Shown here one piece after another: positions 34,544-43,680 of a stretch of DNA of 64,000 nt; position 1 is the stretch's first letter; the number at the start of each line of letters is the position of its first letter. The DNA comes from an uncultured Lentisphaeraceae bacterium. GTDB lineage: Bacteria > Verrucomicrobiota > Kiritimatiellia > RFP12 > DVOR01. The stretch lies in contig CASEMQ010000067.1 in the NCBI GenBank assembly GCA_949289005.1, positions 1 to 64,000 on the forward strand, in the 5' to 3' direction. The translations under genes were made by a program, and so were the position numbers. The notes beneath the pieces were generated by a model that was given only the letters and a program-made list of their open reading frames with translations, had not been told where the DNA came from and ran no database searches.

Positions 34544-36211
34544 ATGTTCGCCCGCATTTTCTCTGCACGGTTAGCTCGTTTCGCACCTTGGATGTTGCTT
34601 GGTGCATTTCTGGCGTTGATTTTCGCGCTCAATGTTTCTTTCTCTTTCTGTTCGGATGATTGCGTCTATGGTTTGACATGGGAGGTGCCGCCCAATGACA
34701 CGTTTCATTGGTCTCCGGGCGCCTCGTTGCTCGAGGCAAAGGCCGCAGGAACGACGTTTTCCCGTGCAGACAATTTGAGAAGCGTATGGGAAGCCAACGT
34801 GGCAGATGGGTACCGTCCTGTGGTTCATTTCTTTGCGCGTGCATTCACGGGATGGTTGGGAAAAGGCGCTTTCAACGTGGCCAATACAGCAATCATGGGG
34901 GTGTTGTTACTTTTTTTATGGCGGCTGTCTTGCGGGCGATGGTCGCCGCGCTGGGAAGTGGTGGCTTTTTCAATCGGGTTGGTTTTTCTTATTCTTTGCA
35001 AAGGCGAAAGCTATCTATGGTGTGCAGGAAGCGTAAATTATTTGTGGGCAGGCACCTTGACGTTGGGGTTTTGTCTAATGCGAGAACAAATCGAGCGTGA
35101 CGGCGCGTTGCATTGGTGGCTTATCCCAATGATGTGTGCGGCGTTCATTTGCGGGTGGGCACAGGAGGGATTTTCATTGCCTGTCTGCTTCGCTCTTGGG
35201 TTTTGGTCTTTGGCGCATTTACGGGCCTTGCGTGCCTCCAAAGTGCTGCTGTTCGGTGCGTACGGGCTTGGGACATTGGCACTGTGTTGGATTTCTGTGC
35301 GTCGGTTTGACCCTGACGCGACGGCACATTCCTTGTCTCTTATGTCGATTGCACTGACACAGCTCAAGATAGCCGTTGCCGTAAAGGGCGTCTGGTGTGT
35401 GTTGCTTTGCTTACTTTTCATGCGAGACCGGATGGGCATCCTGCGCCGAAACGCCTTTGAGCTCCTCGTCATCCTCGGTAGCGTTCTGATGATTTCCGTG
35501 GTAGGTTTCAATGGGGAGCGGAGCCTGTGGTGTGCCAATCTCTTTGCCATTCTTATCGTGCTTCGCGAGTTCAATCCACCTCGTTGGCTAGCTCTGGGTG
35601 TAACAAGCGCATTCCTCCCATTGGCGTGCGTGCTCTTGTTCTTAGGCTCCCGGATTCGATCAAACTTCGATACCATGCTCAATCTCTTCCTGCAAAGCAA
35701 AGACAATGTTACATGCCATGAACGCGTCAAATGCGGCCCCTTCGCCCGCTTCTTCCATCAGGCGATTTACACTTGGCAATCCCTTGATGGCCACGGACAA
35801 GGCTTCGGTGTTTATCATGGAAAAAACATGGCCCCCATCGCGCTCAGTAACGAGTTGTACACGAACCTTTATCAAAAAGATGCTTTCTGTATTCCGGAAA
35901 ACCGGCTCGCGAAAGTCAAAGGCAACTTCTATACGTCCCCGACGGCAAACGCCATCGTCATGCCGCTTCCCGAAACGGACACGACGAATTGGGCAACACA
36001 AGCTGTCACGGTAGTCTACGACCGTCCGACAGATTTCCTGTCACGCGTGAACCACGAAATAGCCATTCGGCGTTCACCGCCTGTTCCGCATATCAATCAC
36101 CCGCAAATCTTGACCACTCCGCATGGGCGTTACGTCCTGATTGTCAAAATGCCGGGAAGCGATGCTTTCATTCGCTCGATAACATTCACAAACCAAGAGG
36201 AGAAACAGTAA
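34544..36211 (+). CDS. Polytopic membrane protein, probable GT-C glycosyltransferase
   Basis: The protein has 555 residues with about ten hydrophobic helices up to residue 370, then a soluble C-terminal domain of about 180. An acidic pair in the first periplasmic loop (FCSDDCVYGL) recalls the catalytic acidic residue in loop 1 of GT-C enzymes. It also resembles the membrane proteins that partner GtrB in serotype-converting gtr operons (DUF6056-like). GGAGGAAAAG lies right before the start. Base composition is clearly more AT-rich than the flanking genes, suggesting transfer. A role in transferring a sugar from the lipid carrier to a surface polymer is inferred. Confidence 0.6.
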   Translation: MFARIFSARLARFAPWMLLGAFLALIFALNVSFSFCSDDCVYGLTWEVPPNDTFHWSPGASLLEAKAAGTTFSRADNLRSVWEANVADGYRPVVHFFARAFTGWLGKGAFNVANTAIMGVLLLFLWRLSCGRWSPRWEVVAFSIGLVFLILCKGESYLWCAGSVNYLWAGTLTLGFCLMREQIERDGALHWWLIPMMCAAFICGWAQEGFSLPVCFALGFWSLAHLRALRASKVLLFGAYGLGTLALCWISVRRFDPDATAHSLSLMSIALTQLKIAVAVKGVWCVLLCLLFMRDRMGILRRNAFELLVILGSVLMISVVGFNGERSLWCANLFAILIVLREFNPPRWLALGVTSAFLPLACVLLFLGSRIRSNFDTMLNLFLQSKDNVTCHERVKCGPFARFFHQAIYTWQSLDGHGQGFGVYHGKNMAPIALSNELYTNLYQKDAFCIPENRLAKVKGNFYTSPTANAIVMPLPETDTTNWATQAVTVVYDRPTDFLSRVNHEIAIRRSPPVPHINHPQILTTPHGRYVLIVKMPGSDAFIRSITFTNQEEKQ

Positions 36212-36434
36212 GCAAAGGCCAACCAGCGAGGATTGCCAACTCTTGGTGCAACACTACGATTTCCCATACGCCTTCTTTCCGCTTGCCTTCCCGTGATATG
36301 ACAATTGGAAATGGCACCAGTCCCATTTTGTTAGATTGCGCATTTTGGATTGTTCGTGGGGAACGTCGCTTTGGAAATGGAATGTACAGGTGTTATGACC
36401 TACTGTGCGAAACGATTGAAGCGAGCGGGCTTGG
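36212..36434. other. Intergenic stretch without recognised gene
   Basis: This stretch is AT-richer, in keeping with the preceding gene. It holds a weak extra extended -10 (TGT-TATGAC, 36391-36399). No plausible gene, hairpin or RNA was seen; it may be decayed DNA of the gtr acquisition. Confidence 0.4.
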
Positions 36435-36464
36435 TTGCAGGCGAGGGGCGTTTTTTGGTATGTT
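36435..36464 (+). promoter_or_regulatory. Promoter of the greA-like gene, extended -10
   Basis: TTGCAG (36435-36440), 18 bp, TATGTT (36459-36464) preceded by TGG. The predicted start near 36471 gives a leader of about 80 bases that ends in GGAAAGGATTGATAA before the ATG. Confidence 0.5.
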
Positions 36465-36551
36465 TATCGACGTGCGCGCAAAAGGCGACCTTCGTGAGAC
36501 GATGGGCGCGGATAGGTTTTTGCCACCGAATGTTCAGGAAAGGATTGATAA

Positions 36552-38702
36552 ATGGACAAGGCTGAAATCGAGGCTCGGGTACAGGCGATGCTCTCGGATG
36601 TGCCCGCCGGACTCAAGCAAATCGGCGATCTGTTGCAAACGGAAGCGAAAGCCGCGTGCAACCTGTTCGTGGCCTTGACGGAAGCGGTGGTGAAAGCGAA
36701 GGACTTGCGCGCGGCCGTTGCGTGCGTGGCTTTTTACGATGCGCATGCTGCGGTGTTGCGCGAGAACAAGAACATCGATTTGGCGCAGATGCGCGAGGTG
36801 GTGCGCCGAAGCGCGGGGACGACCGACGAGAAACTGTTTGTGGACTCGATCGGCCTGAATACGGCCATCGCGAAGGCCATCGTTGCGCGGCTCTCGGTAT
36901 TGCAGGCGCTGAAGCCCGGGGTGTACGTAAGCAGCCAGTCGTGGGGCTTTGGCCAAGTAAAGAGCCTGGACACCTTCTATGGCAAGGTGATTATCGACTT
37001 CGAGGGGAAGAAGGGGCACGCGATGAGCCTGGCGGTGGCCGGCCAAAACCTGGAGGTGGCCAACGACGAGCACCTCATGACACGCTACCTGAAGAACCGC
37101 GACGAAATCCTGGACATGGCCAAGCACCACCCCGCCGAGTTGGTGCGCCTGACGCTCCAGAGCTACGGCCCAATGTCGGTACAACGTCTCTCCGAACGCC
37201 TCGTTTCGGCCGGCTTGGTCAAGGCACAGGACTGGAAGGCCTTCTGGGACACCGCCCGCCGCAACCTCAAGGCCGACAAGACGCACCCCGTGGACATTCC
37301 CGCCAAACGCACCGAGCCCATCCGCCTATTGGACGAGGAAGAGGATTTCGGCGACAAGTGGCTGAAGAAGTTCGCCAAGGAGCGCGACATCAAAAAGATT
37401 TACGATGGCACACTCGCCCTGTTGGCGGAGAAGAATGGCGAGTTGCCCGATAGTTACCGCGACACCATCACGGCACGCTTGAATTTTGCACTCAAGGGCG
37501 CGGACAGGACGGACTTCGCGCGCTATGCGCAGGTGGCCGTGTTGTTGCGCCGCCTCAACCTCTCCTCCCCCGAGGAGCAGGCCCGCCAGGCCGAAACATT
37601 GATGGAGAAGGACGAGCAGGATAACTTCCTGGCCTCGCTGAAGGGGCTCTCGGCGCGCGATGTCTCGGCGTTGGCGAGTTTCCTCTTGGCGGTGAAGCCC
37701 GACCTAAAGGGGCTCATTCTGGAACATCTGCCGCAGTTGTCCAGCGTGGCCTTGGGCGCGACCCTCGCCACGTTGAAGGGCGACGAAGCGACCGGTGCGG
37801 CCGTGCGCGCCCTTCTGGCGCGGCAAACGAGCCCCTTGCCGACGCTCGTGGTGTGGGCACTGCGCAACCGCGAGGCCGCCGAGGAATGGAAGGCTCCTTC
37901 GCTGAACGATTTGCTCACCCAGGCCATCCATATCGTGGAGCAACGTTGGGCAGGCGAAAACCTGAAGATGCGTAACGCCCTCCAAGCCTTTTTCGACAGC
38001 GCGAAGTGGTTGGAGGCGGTGTGCAAGGAATTGGAGCCCTTTGAGCGCACGGTAATGTTCGAGCGCATCCAAGCCTCGCGATCGTGGGACGCGGCCTCGC
38101 AAAAGAACTTGCTCACGCGCATGATGCGCTTCGACCCCACACTGACGAAACTCCGCCGCACGGTGCGTACGCAGCAGGAGCGCCAGCATCTCACCTCCCT
38201 CCGCTCGCTCACCGCCTACAAGCTGGCCTACGACCACCTGATCAACGTGGAGATTCCCAACAACACCAAGGACATCGCCACCGCGCGAAGCTACGGCGAC
38301 TTGCGCGAGAACGCGGAATATCAATTCGCCAAGGATCACCAACGCGTCCTCCTCGGCCGACAGGACGAGATGGATCGCAACCTGCGCGTCCTCAAGGCCA
38401 CCGACTTTGCCAACTGCCCCACGGACACCGCCGACTTGGGCACGCGTGTCACCGTCGCGACAAACCGCGGCACGCAAACCTTCACCATATTGGGCGAGTT
38501 GGATCGCGACGAAGCGCTGAACATCATCTCCTGCCGCTCGCGTCTAGCCGCCGCCGTGACGGGGCACAAGGTGGGCGATGCCGTGACGCTGCCCTCGGAG
38601 CGCGGCACGGTGCCGGCCGTCATCAAGGCTATCGAGCCGTTGGACGATGCGGTTCGCGCTTGGCTGGCCGCCATCCCCACCGCCTACGAGCCCCACGCCT
38701 AA
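36552..38702 (+). CDS. greA: GreA-type transcription elongation factor with long N-terminal extension
   Basis: The protein has 716 residues against about 158 for ordinary GreA. The last 160 or so residues are the Gre part: a coiled coil with the tip sequence SYGDLRENAEYQFAKDHQ (acidic tip that enters the RNA polymerase channel) and an FKBP-like C-terminal domain ending GTVPAVIKAIEPLDD. The N-terminal 540 residues are helical and include a small beta domain around 120-170 (SWGFGQVKSLDTFYGKVIIDF). The same enlarged architecture is known in Chlamydiae and relatives. It rescues backtracked polymerase by stimulating transcript cleavage; the function of the extension is unknown. Confidence 0.9.
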   Translation: MDKAEIEARVQAMLSDVPAGLKQIGDLLQTEAKAACNLFVALTEAVVKAKDLRAAVACVAFYDAHAAVLRENKNIDLAQMREVVRRSAGTTDEKLFVDSIGLNTAIAKAIVARLSVLQALKPGVYVSSQSWGFGQVKSLDTFYGKVIIDFEGKKGHAMSLAVAGQNLEVANDEHLMTRYLKNRDEILDMAKHHPAELVRLTLQSYGPMSVQRLSERLVSAGLVKAQDWKAFWDTARRNLKADKTHPVDIPAKRTEPIRLLDEEEDFGDKWLKKFAKERDIKKIYDGTLALLAEKNGELPDSYRDTITARLNFALKGADRTDFARYAQVAVLLRRLNLSSPEEQARQAETLMEKDEQDNFLASLKGLSARDVSALASFLLAVKPDLKGLILEHLPQLSSVALGATLATLKGDEATGAAVRALLARQTSPLPTLVVWALRNREAAEEWKAPSLNDLLTQAIHIVEQRWAGENLKMRNALQAFFDSAKWLEAVCKELEPFERTVMFERIQASRSWDAASQKNLLTRMMRFDPTLTKLRRTVRTQQERQHLTSLRSLTAYKLAYDHLINVEIPNNTKDIATARSYGDLRENAEYQFAKDHQRVLLGRQDEMDRNLRVLKATDFANCPTDTADLGTRVTVATNRGTQTFTILGELDRDEALNIISCRSRLAAAVTGHKVGDAVTLPSERGTVPAVIKAIEPLDDAVRAWLAAIPTAYEPHA

Positions 38703-38706
38703 ACCT

Positions 38707-39735
38707 ATGTCGCCAAATCTGACGACCCATCGCGCACATGGTAGCATCCGGGCCGTGGTTCATGCGTTGCGGCAATTTCGACGCGTCCTGATCACGGCGC
38801 ACATCCGCCCCGACGGCGACGCGGTGGGCAGTTGCGTGGCGATGGCACGCCTGCTCAAGGCACAGGGCTGGGAGCCTCGCGTGGCGCTCTCGCCGCTCGG
38901 CATGGGCCCACCCAAGTTCCTGCTCGATTACGCAGACTGCGTGGCGCCCACCAACGTGCGCGCACGCGATTTCGATTGCGTGCTTCTCTTGGATTGCTCA
39001 GGCCCCGAGCGCCTGCCCGAAGGCCCCCTGCGCGACGCCGCCGCCAAACTGCCGCAACTCGTCATCGACCACCACGTGACGGGCGACCGCCGCCGCGGGC
39101 TCGCCCGTTGGGTTATCCCCGATGCCAGCAGCACCGGCGAGCTCATCCACCGTTTCGCCAAGCACATGAAGTGGCCGCTCGACCGCGAATCCGCCGAGGC
39201 TCTCTGGGTGGCGTTGGTCACGGACACGGGGCGTTTCGCCTACTCCTGCACGCACCCTTCCACCCTGCGCGCCGCCGCGGAGATTTTGGCCTGCGGGGTC
39301 GACTCCTCGGCCATTAACGACCGTCTCTACCTCTACGCCAGCGAAGGCGCCGTGCTCCTCAAGCGCAAGGCCTACGACTCGCTGACCACTTGGTTCCGCG
39401 GGCGCGTGGCGCTCATCTGCCTCACCGCGCGCGACTTCCGCCGCGCCGGCGTGGCCAAAAGCGAGATTGAAGACGCCATCGACATTCCCCGCTCCATCCC
39501 TACCGCCCAAATCTCCCTCTTCTTTTACGAGACCAAAGACAAGCCCGGCATCACACGCCTGAGCGTGCGTACGCGCACAGACGACCAAGGCTTCACCGCC
39601 GCCTCCATTGCCGCGCATTTCGGCGGGGGCGGGCACCTCCGTGCCGCCGGCTGTGACATCCACGCCAAGCCCAAGGCTGCCATCGAGACCGTCAAGGCCT
39701 ACCTCGCCACTCTCTTTGCGGACATCGCGCCCTGA
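38707..39735 (+). CDS. nrnA: DHH-family phosphoesterase, NrnA-like oligoribonuclease / pAp phosphatase
   Basis: The protein has 342 residues from the ATG. The DHH domain shows VLITAHIRPDGDAVGS, FDCVLLLDCSG, LVIDHHVTG (DHH motif) and VALVTDTGRFAYS. The C-terminal DHHA1 domain has HFGGGGHLRAAGCDI. The family degrades nano-RNA and dephosphorylates pAp. The ATG has no Shine-Dalgarno. An in-frame GTG at 38755 lies 8 bases after TG-G-TAGCAT, so a leaderless shorter form is possible. A strong bidirectional terminator follows. Confidence 0.9.
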   Translation: MSPNLTTHRAHGSIRAVVHALRQFRRVLITAHIRPDGDAVGSCVAMARLLKAQGWEPRVALSPLGMGPPKFLLDYADCVAPTNVRARDFDCVLLLDCSGPERLPEGPLRDAAAKLPQLVIDHHVTGDRRRGLARWVIPDASSTGELIHRFAKHMKWPLDRESAEALWVALVTDTGRFAYSCTHPSTLRAAAEILACGVDSSAINDRLYLYASEGAVLLKRKAYDSLTTWFRGRVALICLTARDFRRAGVAKSEIEDAIDIPRSIPTAQISLFFYETKDKPGITRLSVRTRTDDQGFTAASIAAHFGGGGHLRAAGCDIHAKPKAAIETVKAYLATLFADIAP

Positions 39736-39751
39736 CCCGCACGCGCAGCTT

Positions 39752-39803
39752 GCGACAAAAAGCCGCCCCCGACCGATTTGGTCGGGGGCGGCTTTTTTGT
39801 CGC
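39752..39803. terminator. Bidirectional intrinsic terminator
   Basis: GCCGCCCCCGACC-GATTT-GGTCGGGGGCGGC (13-bp perfect stem, 39762-39792) flanked by AAAAA and TTTTTT, with outer GCGAC/GTCGC pairing. It serves the convergent nrnA-like and ubiA-like operons. Confidence 0.95.
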
Positions 39804-39809
39804 ATGGCC

Positions 39810-40841
39810 TTATGCGGCGGCCATGCCGGGACAGGCAAGGATTGCCGCGCACGCAATCACCCAGAGCGCCAGGATGGCCAGCATGGGCCAATCGCGCAGA
39901 AGAGCGACGTCGGGAGCGCCGGTGGCACGTTCGCCGTAGGTCAGGCGCAGGAGGCGAAAGAGCCCCAAGAGCACCAGTGGCACCGTCCAGACGAGGCGCG
40001 CCGTACCGAAGTTGGCAATCGTCTCCGTGGCCAAGGTGTAGAGCGCGTAGCACGTGAGCGTGGCGGCGGCCGAGGCGCCAATGCCCAAATCCAGGATGCG
40101 CATCTCCGCCGCGCTTGGCTGGGGCGTGCCCTTCACGAAGTTCGCGCCACGCCGCTTGCAAAGCGCCACGAGGAAGGTCAGCAGAAAGACGCACACCAAG
40201 AGCCACGGCGAGAGGCGCACGCCCACGGCCACCGCGCCACCGGCCGCGCGCAAGGCAAAGCCCACGGCCACGAAAGTCGCCCCCCACTCCGCCACCTTGC
40301 GCGCAAGGAAGGTGTAGAGCGGCTGGAGCGCCACGTAGGCCACGCAAACCCAGAGAAAGCCCAGCCCGCCCGCGCGGGCGCACAGCGTCCAGGCCGCGCC
40401 CAAACCCAGCGCCAGGCAAAGCGTGCCCAACGTACCGGCGGCCCCGGCCGAAACCCGGCGCGCGGCAATGGGCCGGCACTGCTTCAGTGGGTTGGCTGCG
40501 TCGGCCCGTGCATCCACAAGGTCGTTGAAAACGTAAGCCGCACCCGAGAGGAGAACGAAGGCCACGAGAGCCAACCCCAAGCGTTCCTGAAGCCCCACGG
40601 CATCCGGCAAGGTCTGATGTCTGTCGAAGAAGGCAAAAAAGGGAGCCGCCAAGAGGATGAGGTTCTTGGCCCACTGACCGGGGCGCAGGCACCGCAGCAA
40701 ATCCAGCGGGCGGTTACCGTAGAGTCCCTCACACCCTTGGTGATCGGACCAATCGGCGCTTTCGCCGAAGGTGCGGCTGGCATACTTGCGGGGCTTGGCC
40801 GCGCGGTGGTAGACGCGGCCCTGTCGCTTTTGCTCGGGCAT
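39810..40841 (-). CDS. UbiA-family prenyltransferase, decaprenyl-phosphate phosphoribosyltransferase-like
   Basis: The protein has 343 residues. After a basic N-terminal tail comes RPGQWAKNLILLAAPFFAF, then NDLVDARADAANP (the Mg/diphosphate-binding NDxxDxxxD) and KQCRPIAARRVS, with about nine helices to the end. The WAKN motif and the short spacing to NDxxD match enzymes that move 5-phosphoribose from PRPP to a polyprenyl phosphate (Rv3806c type) better than quinone UbiA proteins. It starts 3 bp after the rho stop. The epimerase partners known from mycobacteria are not in the window. Confidence 0.72.
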   Translation of the reverse strand: MPEQKRQGRVYHRAAKPRKYASRTFGESADWSDHQGCEGLYGNRPLDLLRCLRPGQWAKNLILLAAPFFAFFDRHQTLPDAVGLQERLGLALVAFVLLSGAAYVFNDLVDARADAANPLKQCRPIAARRVSAGAAGTLGTLCLALGLGAAWTLCARAGGLGFLWVCVAYVALQPLYTFLARKVAEWGATFVAVGFALRAAGGAVAVGVRLSPWLLVCVFLLTFLVALCKRRGANFVKGTPQPSAAEMRILDLGIGASAAATLTCYALYTLATETIANFGTARLVWTVPLVLLGLFRLLRLTYGERATGAPDVALLRDWPMLAILALWVIACAAILACPGMAAA

Positions 40842-40844
40842 GGT

Positions 40845-42578
40845 TCAGCCCTCCTTGATGGACATCAGGAACTCGGCGTTCGAGCCGGTCAGGCGCAGGC
40901 GCTTGAGCAAGGCATCCATCGCCTCGTTGGCGCCCACGGGGGTAAGTGCCTTGCGCAAAGCCCAGACGCGCGTCAGCTCGTCGGGGTGCAACAGCAAATC
41001 CTCGCGCCGCGTGCCCGATTGCTCGATATTGATGGCCGGGAAGATGCGCCGATCCGAGAGACCGCGGTCAAGGCGCAGCTCCATGTTGCCCGTGCCCTTG
41101 AACTCCTCGAAAATCACGTCGTCCATCTTGCTGCCTGTCTCGATAAGCGCCGTGGCCAAGATGGTAAGCGAGCCGCCGTGCTCAATGTTGCGCGCCGCGC
41201 CGAAGAAGCGTTTTGGCTTGTGCATCGCGTTCGCGTCCAAGCCCCCGGAGAGGATTTTGCCCGAATGCGGGGCGGCAGTGTTATAGGCACGCGCCAGTCG
41301 CGTGATGGAATCCAGCAGGATGACCACATCCTTGCCACTCTCCACCTTGCGCTTGGCCACCTCGATGACCATCTCCGAGACGGCGCAATGGCGCTGGGGC
41401 TCCTCGTCGAAGGTAGAGGAGAAGACCTGCGCCTTGGTGTTGCGTTGCATATCCGTCACTTCCTCGGGGCGCTCGTCGATGAGCAACACCATCAACTCCA
41501 CATCCGGGTAATTCGCGCTGATGGCGTTGGCGATCTTCTGGAGCAGCACCGTCTTGCCCGTGCGCGGCGGCGCCACGATAAGCCCACGCTGGCCAAAGCC
41601 AACAGGCGTGAAGAGATCCATCACCCGCATGGAATATTCCGCCTGCGTCGTCTCCAACAAGATGCGCCGATCCGGGAAGATGGGCGTGAGATACTCAAAG
41701 TGGGCCACGCGCTTGGCCTGCTCCACCGGCAACCCATTCACCAGCGACACGCTCGCCAACGCGAAGAAGCGGTCGCGGTCGCGCGGCTCGCGCAACGGCC
41801 CCTCCACCAAATCGCCCGTACGCAGACCGTGGCGACGCATCTGCTGCTGGCTCACGAAGACATCCTCCGGGCACTGCAAGTAATTGTTCGCCGCCGAACG
41901 CAAGAAGCCGAAGCCCTCGCCCAACGCCTCCACCGTGCCCGTCGCGATTACCGTGCCCTTGCGCCGCAGCCAAATCCGCGTCAGCTCCATGATCACCTCG
42001 TGGCGACGCAAGTTGATGGCATCCTCCGCGCGATCCGCCGGCAACATCCCCACCAACTTCTCGAAAGGCACCCCCTCCAACTCCTTCAGATAAAGCGGCG
42101 GCGTCTCCGGCGGCAATGGCTCATAACCCGGCGCCTGCGCCTGCTGCTGTTGCGGCTGTCCGCCTCGGCCCCCTTTGCGGCGCTCCCAACGATTGTTCCC
42201 CCGCCGGTCCCAACGCCGCTCCTGTTGCGAGCGCTCACCCCCCTGCGGGCGCGGCGCCTCCGCCTGTGGCGGCGGCACGGGCGCGGGTTGCTGCTCCTCG
42301 CGCGCCTCCCCCAGCCCCAAATCCGGCGCGGGCGTCATCGACGGCACCTGCTCCAACAAAGCATCCGCCGCACGCACCACCTCCGCGGGCACCGGCCCGG
42401 GCATCGGCTCTGGCAGCGGCTCAGACAACGGCGGCATCTCCGGTTGTTGCGGCTTGGCCACCGTGCGCGAACGGGCCGCACGCCCACGCGCCGCCCCACC
42501 CTCCGCCGAACGCGGCCGCGCCACGCGACGCGCCCGGATGGTCGGCTTCAACTCTTCCTTTGGGATCTCTTCATCCAT
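40845..42578 (-). CDS. rho: Transcription termination factor Rho with Arg/Pro/Gln-rich N-terminus
   Basis: The start is the ATG behind AAAGGAAA; 577 residues. The first 170 are low-complexity: RG/RS-rich, Pro/Glu-rich, then [17 protein letters not shown] and QPQQQQAQ. The helical Rho_N ([17 protein letters not shown]), the cold-shock RNA-binding domain ([15 protein letters not shown]) and the RecA-like motor follow: [19 protein letters not shown] (Walker A), [31 protein letters not shown]. Rho hexamers unwind RNA behind the polymerase. The disordered N-terminus is like that of Bacteroidota and Actinobacteria. coaE lies 43 bp upstream, ubiA-like 3 bp downstream. Confidence 0.96.
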   Translation of the reverse strand: MDEEIPKEELKPTIRARRVARPRSAEGGAARGRAARSRTVAKPQQPEMPPLSEPLPEPMPGPVPAEVVRAADALLEQVPSMTPAPDLGLGEAREEQQPAPVPPPQAEAPRPQGGERSQQERRWDRRGNNRWERRKGGRGGQPQQQQAQAPGYEPLPPETPPLYLKELEGVPFEKLVGMLPADRAEDAINLRRHEVIMELTRIWLRRKGTVIATGTVEALGEGFGFLRSAANNYLQCPEDVFVSQQQMRRHGLRTGDLVEGPLREPRDRDRFFALASVSLVNGLPVEQAKRVAHFEYLTPIFPDRRILLETTQAEYSMRVMDLFTPVGFGQRGLIVAPPRTGKTVLLQKIANAISANYPDVELMVLLIDERPEEVTDMQRNTKAQVFSSTFDEEPQRHCAVSEMVIEVAKRKVESGKDVVILLDSITRLARAYNTAAPHSGKILSGGLDANAMHKPKRFFGAARNIEHGGSLTILATALIETGSKMDDVIFEEFKGTGNMELRLDRGLSDRRIFPAINIEQSGTRREDLLLHPDELTRVWALRKALTPVGANEAMDALLKRLRLTGSNAEFLMSIKEG

Positions 42579-42621
42579 GCTTTCGATTTCCTTTACGAAT
42601 GGCAAAACAACAAAAGGTTCC

Positions 42622-43227
42622 TCACTGCCCCGCCCCGCCGCGCCGCCACTGCCCCACCAGCGCCGACACCTGCCCCGCCAACGCCTCCGGGTCATCCACA
42701 TCGTTGCGCAGCACCCAATCCGCGCGCCGCGCCTTCTCTCCCGCATCCATCTGCGCCGCCAGCCGCGCCCGCGCCGCAGCCTCGTCCATCCCCCGCGCCG
42801 CCATCATGCGCCGCACCTGCGTCCCAACCGACGCCCACACGCACACCACCCCATCCCAACCACGCTCCCACCCTTGCTCGAACAACGTCGCCGCCGAAAA
42901 GACCGAAATCTCCCCCGCCCGTGCCCCCGCCAGCCACGCACGCACCCGCTCCCGCACCAACGGCAACACAATCGCCTCCAAATCCCTCCGCGCCCCCGCG
43001 TCCGCAAAGACCAACGCCCCCAGCCGCGCCCGGTCAATCCCCCCATCCGCCGCGCGTACCCCCGCGCCAAACCGCGCCACAATCCCCTCCACGGCCGCGC
43101 CCCCGGGCCCTTCCAGCTCACGCGTCACCGCGTCCGCATCCAACACACGGCACCCCAATCGCGCAAACGCGCGCTCCGCCATACTCTTGCCGCACGCAAT
43201 GCCACCCGTCAATGCCACCTTCACCAT
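42622..43227 (-). CDS. coaE: Dephospho-CoA kinase
   Basis: The protein has 201 residues from [18 protein letters not shown] (P-loop GGIACGKS); the ATG at 43230 is equally possible. Further motifs: [24 protein letters not shown] and [13 protein letters not shown] near the end. It phosphorylates dephospho-CoA in the last step of CoA synthesis. No Shine-Dalgarno was seen. TG-G-TATGAT overlaps the start codon region itself, which may be a second promoter or chance. It heads a minus-strand operon coaE-rho-ubiA. Confidence 0.92.
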   Translation of the reverse strand: MVKVALTGGIACGKSMAERAFARLGCRVLDADAVTRELEGPGGAAVEGIVARFGAGVRAADGGIDRARLGALVFADAGARRDLEAIVLPLVRERVRAWLAGARAGEISVFSAATLFEQGWERGWDGVVCVWASVGTQVRRMMAARGMDEAAARARLAAQMDAGEKARRADWVLRNDVDDPEALAGQVSALVGQWRRGGAGQ

Positions 43228-43326
43228 CATACCATGCACGTAAAACCAAAGCGAGCCAAACAAAGGGAAAAAACGAAACAACGGTGCCACCCACCGCCCG
43301 GCCACACCCGCCGATAAAACGCGCAA

Positions 43327-43335
43327 ATGATACCA
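43327..43335 (-). promoter_or_regulatory. Extended -10 promoter of coaE-rho operon
   Basis: The minus strand reads TGG-TATCAT, hexamer 43332-43327. The predicted start near 43320 gives a leader of about 93 bases. The core is identical to the -10 at 33405. Confidence 0.5.
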
Positions 43336-43641
43336 AAAGCCATCCCACCCTGCAAATCCCGCCCGGCCACGCGTGTCCAGGATTTTCAAGAAGGGATTTC
43401 ACAATGAACGGACAAGCGAATGCTTGTCAGTGAAATGAAAGACGGGAAGGGACTCCTTCAAGCTCCTACCTGGCCAAGCGGATGGACTCCAAAACCAAAA
43501 AAAGAAACCGGGACGAACAGGCGTATCACGCAACAACACCTGAACGCGCAAATCGGAAACCTCGTGCGCGAAGCCTTCCCGGCCCCGGCGAAGGCATATG
43601 GCAAAGCGGCGAGTCGCCTCACGAACGGCTATGCAGGAAGG
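43336..43641. other. Intergenic stretch without recognised gene
   Basis: This stretch lies between the coaE promoter and the terminator of the 2195-residue gene. An AT-richer part runs from 43385 to 43530. The frames are open on the plus strand, but they show no start context, no codon pattern like the neighbours and no recognisable motif. No tRNA or strong hairpin was seen. Confidence 0.4.
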
Positions 43642-43671
43642 GGCGCCCCCGGTCTTGCGACCGGAGGCGCC
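43642..43671 (-). terminator. Hairpin terminator of the 2195-residue surface protein
   Basis: A 13-bp stem with one mismatch (GGCGCCTCCGGTC / GACCGGGGGCGCC on the minus strand) closed by a GCAA tetraloop, 9 bp after the stop codon. The following tract CCTTCC is a poor U-run. Confidence 0.55.
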
Positions 43672-43680
43672 TCGCGCGTC

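Noticed and set aside
43420-43640. A small protein gene downstream of coaE
   Set aside because: The frame has no Shine-Dalgarno, unusual composition and no motif; it is only open because the sequence is GC-rich.
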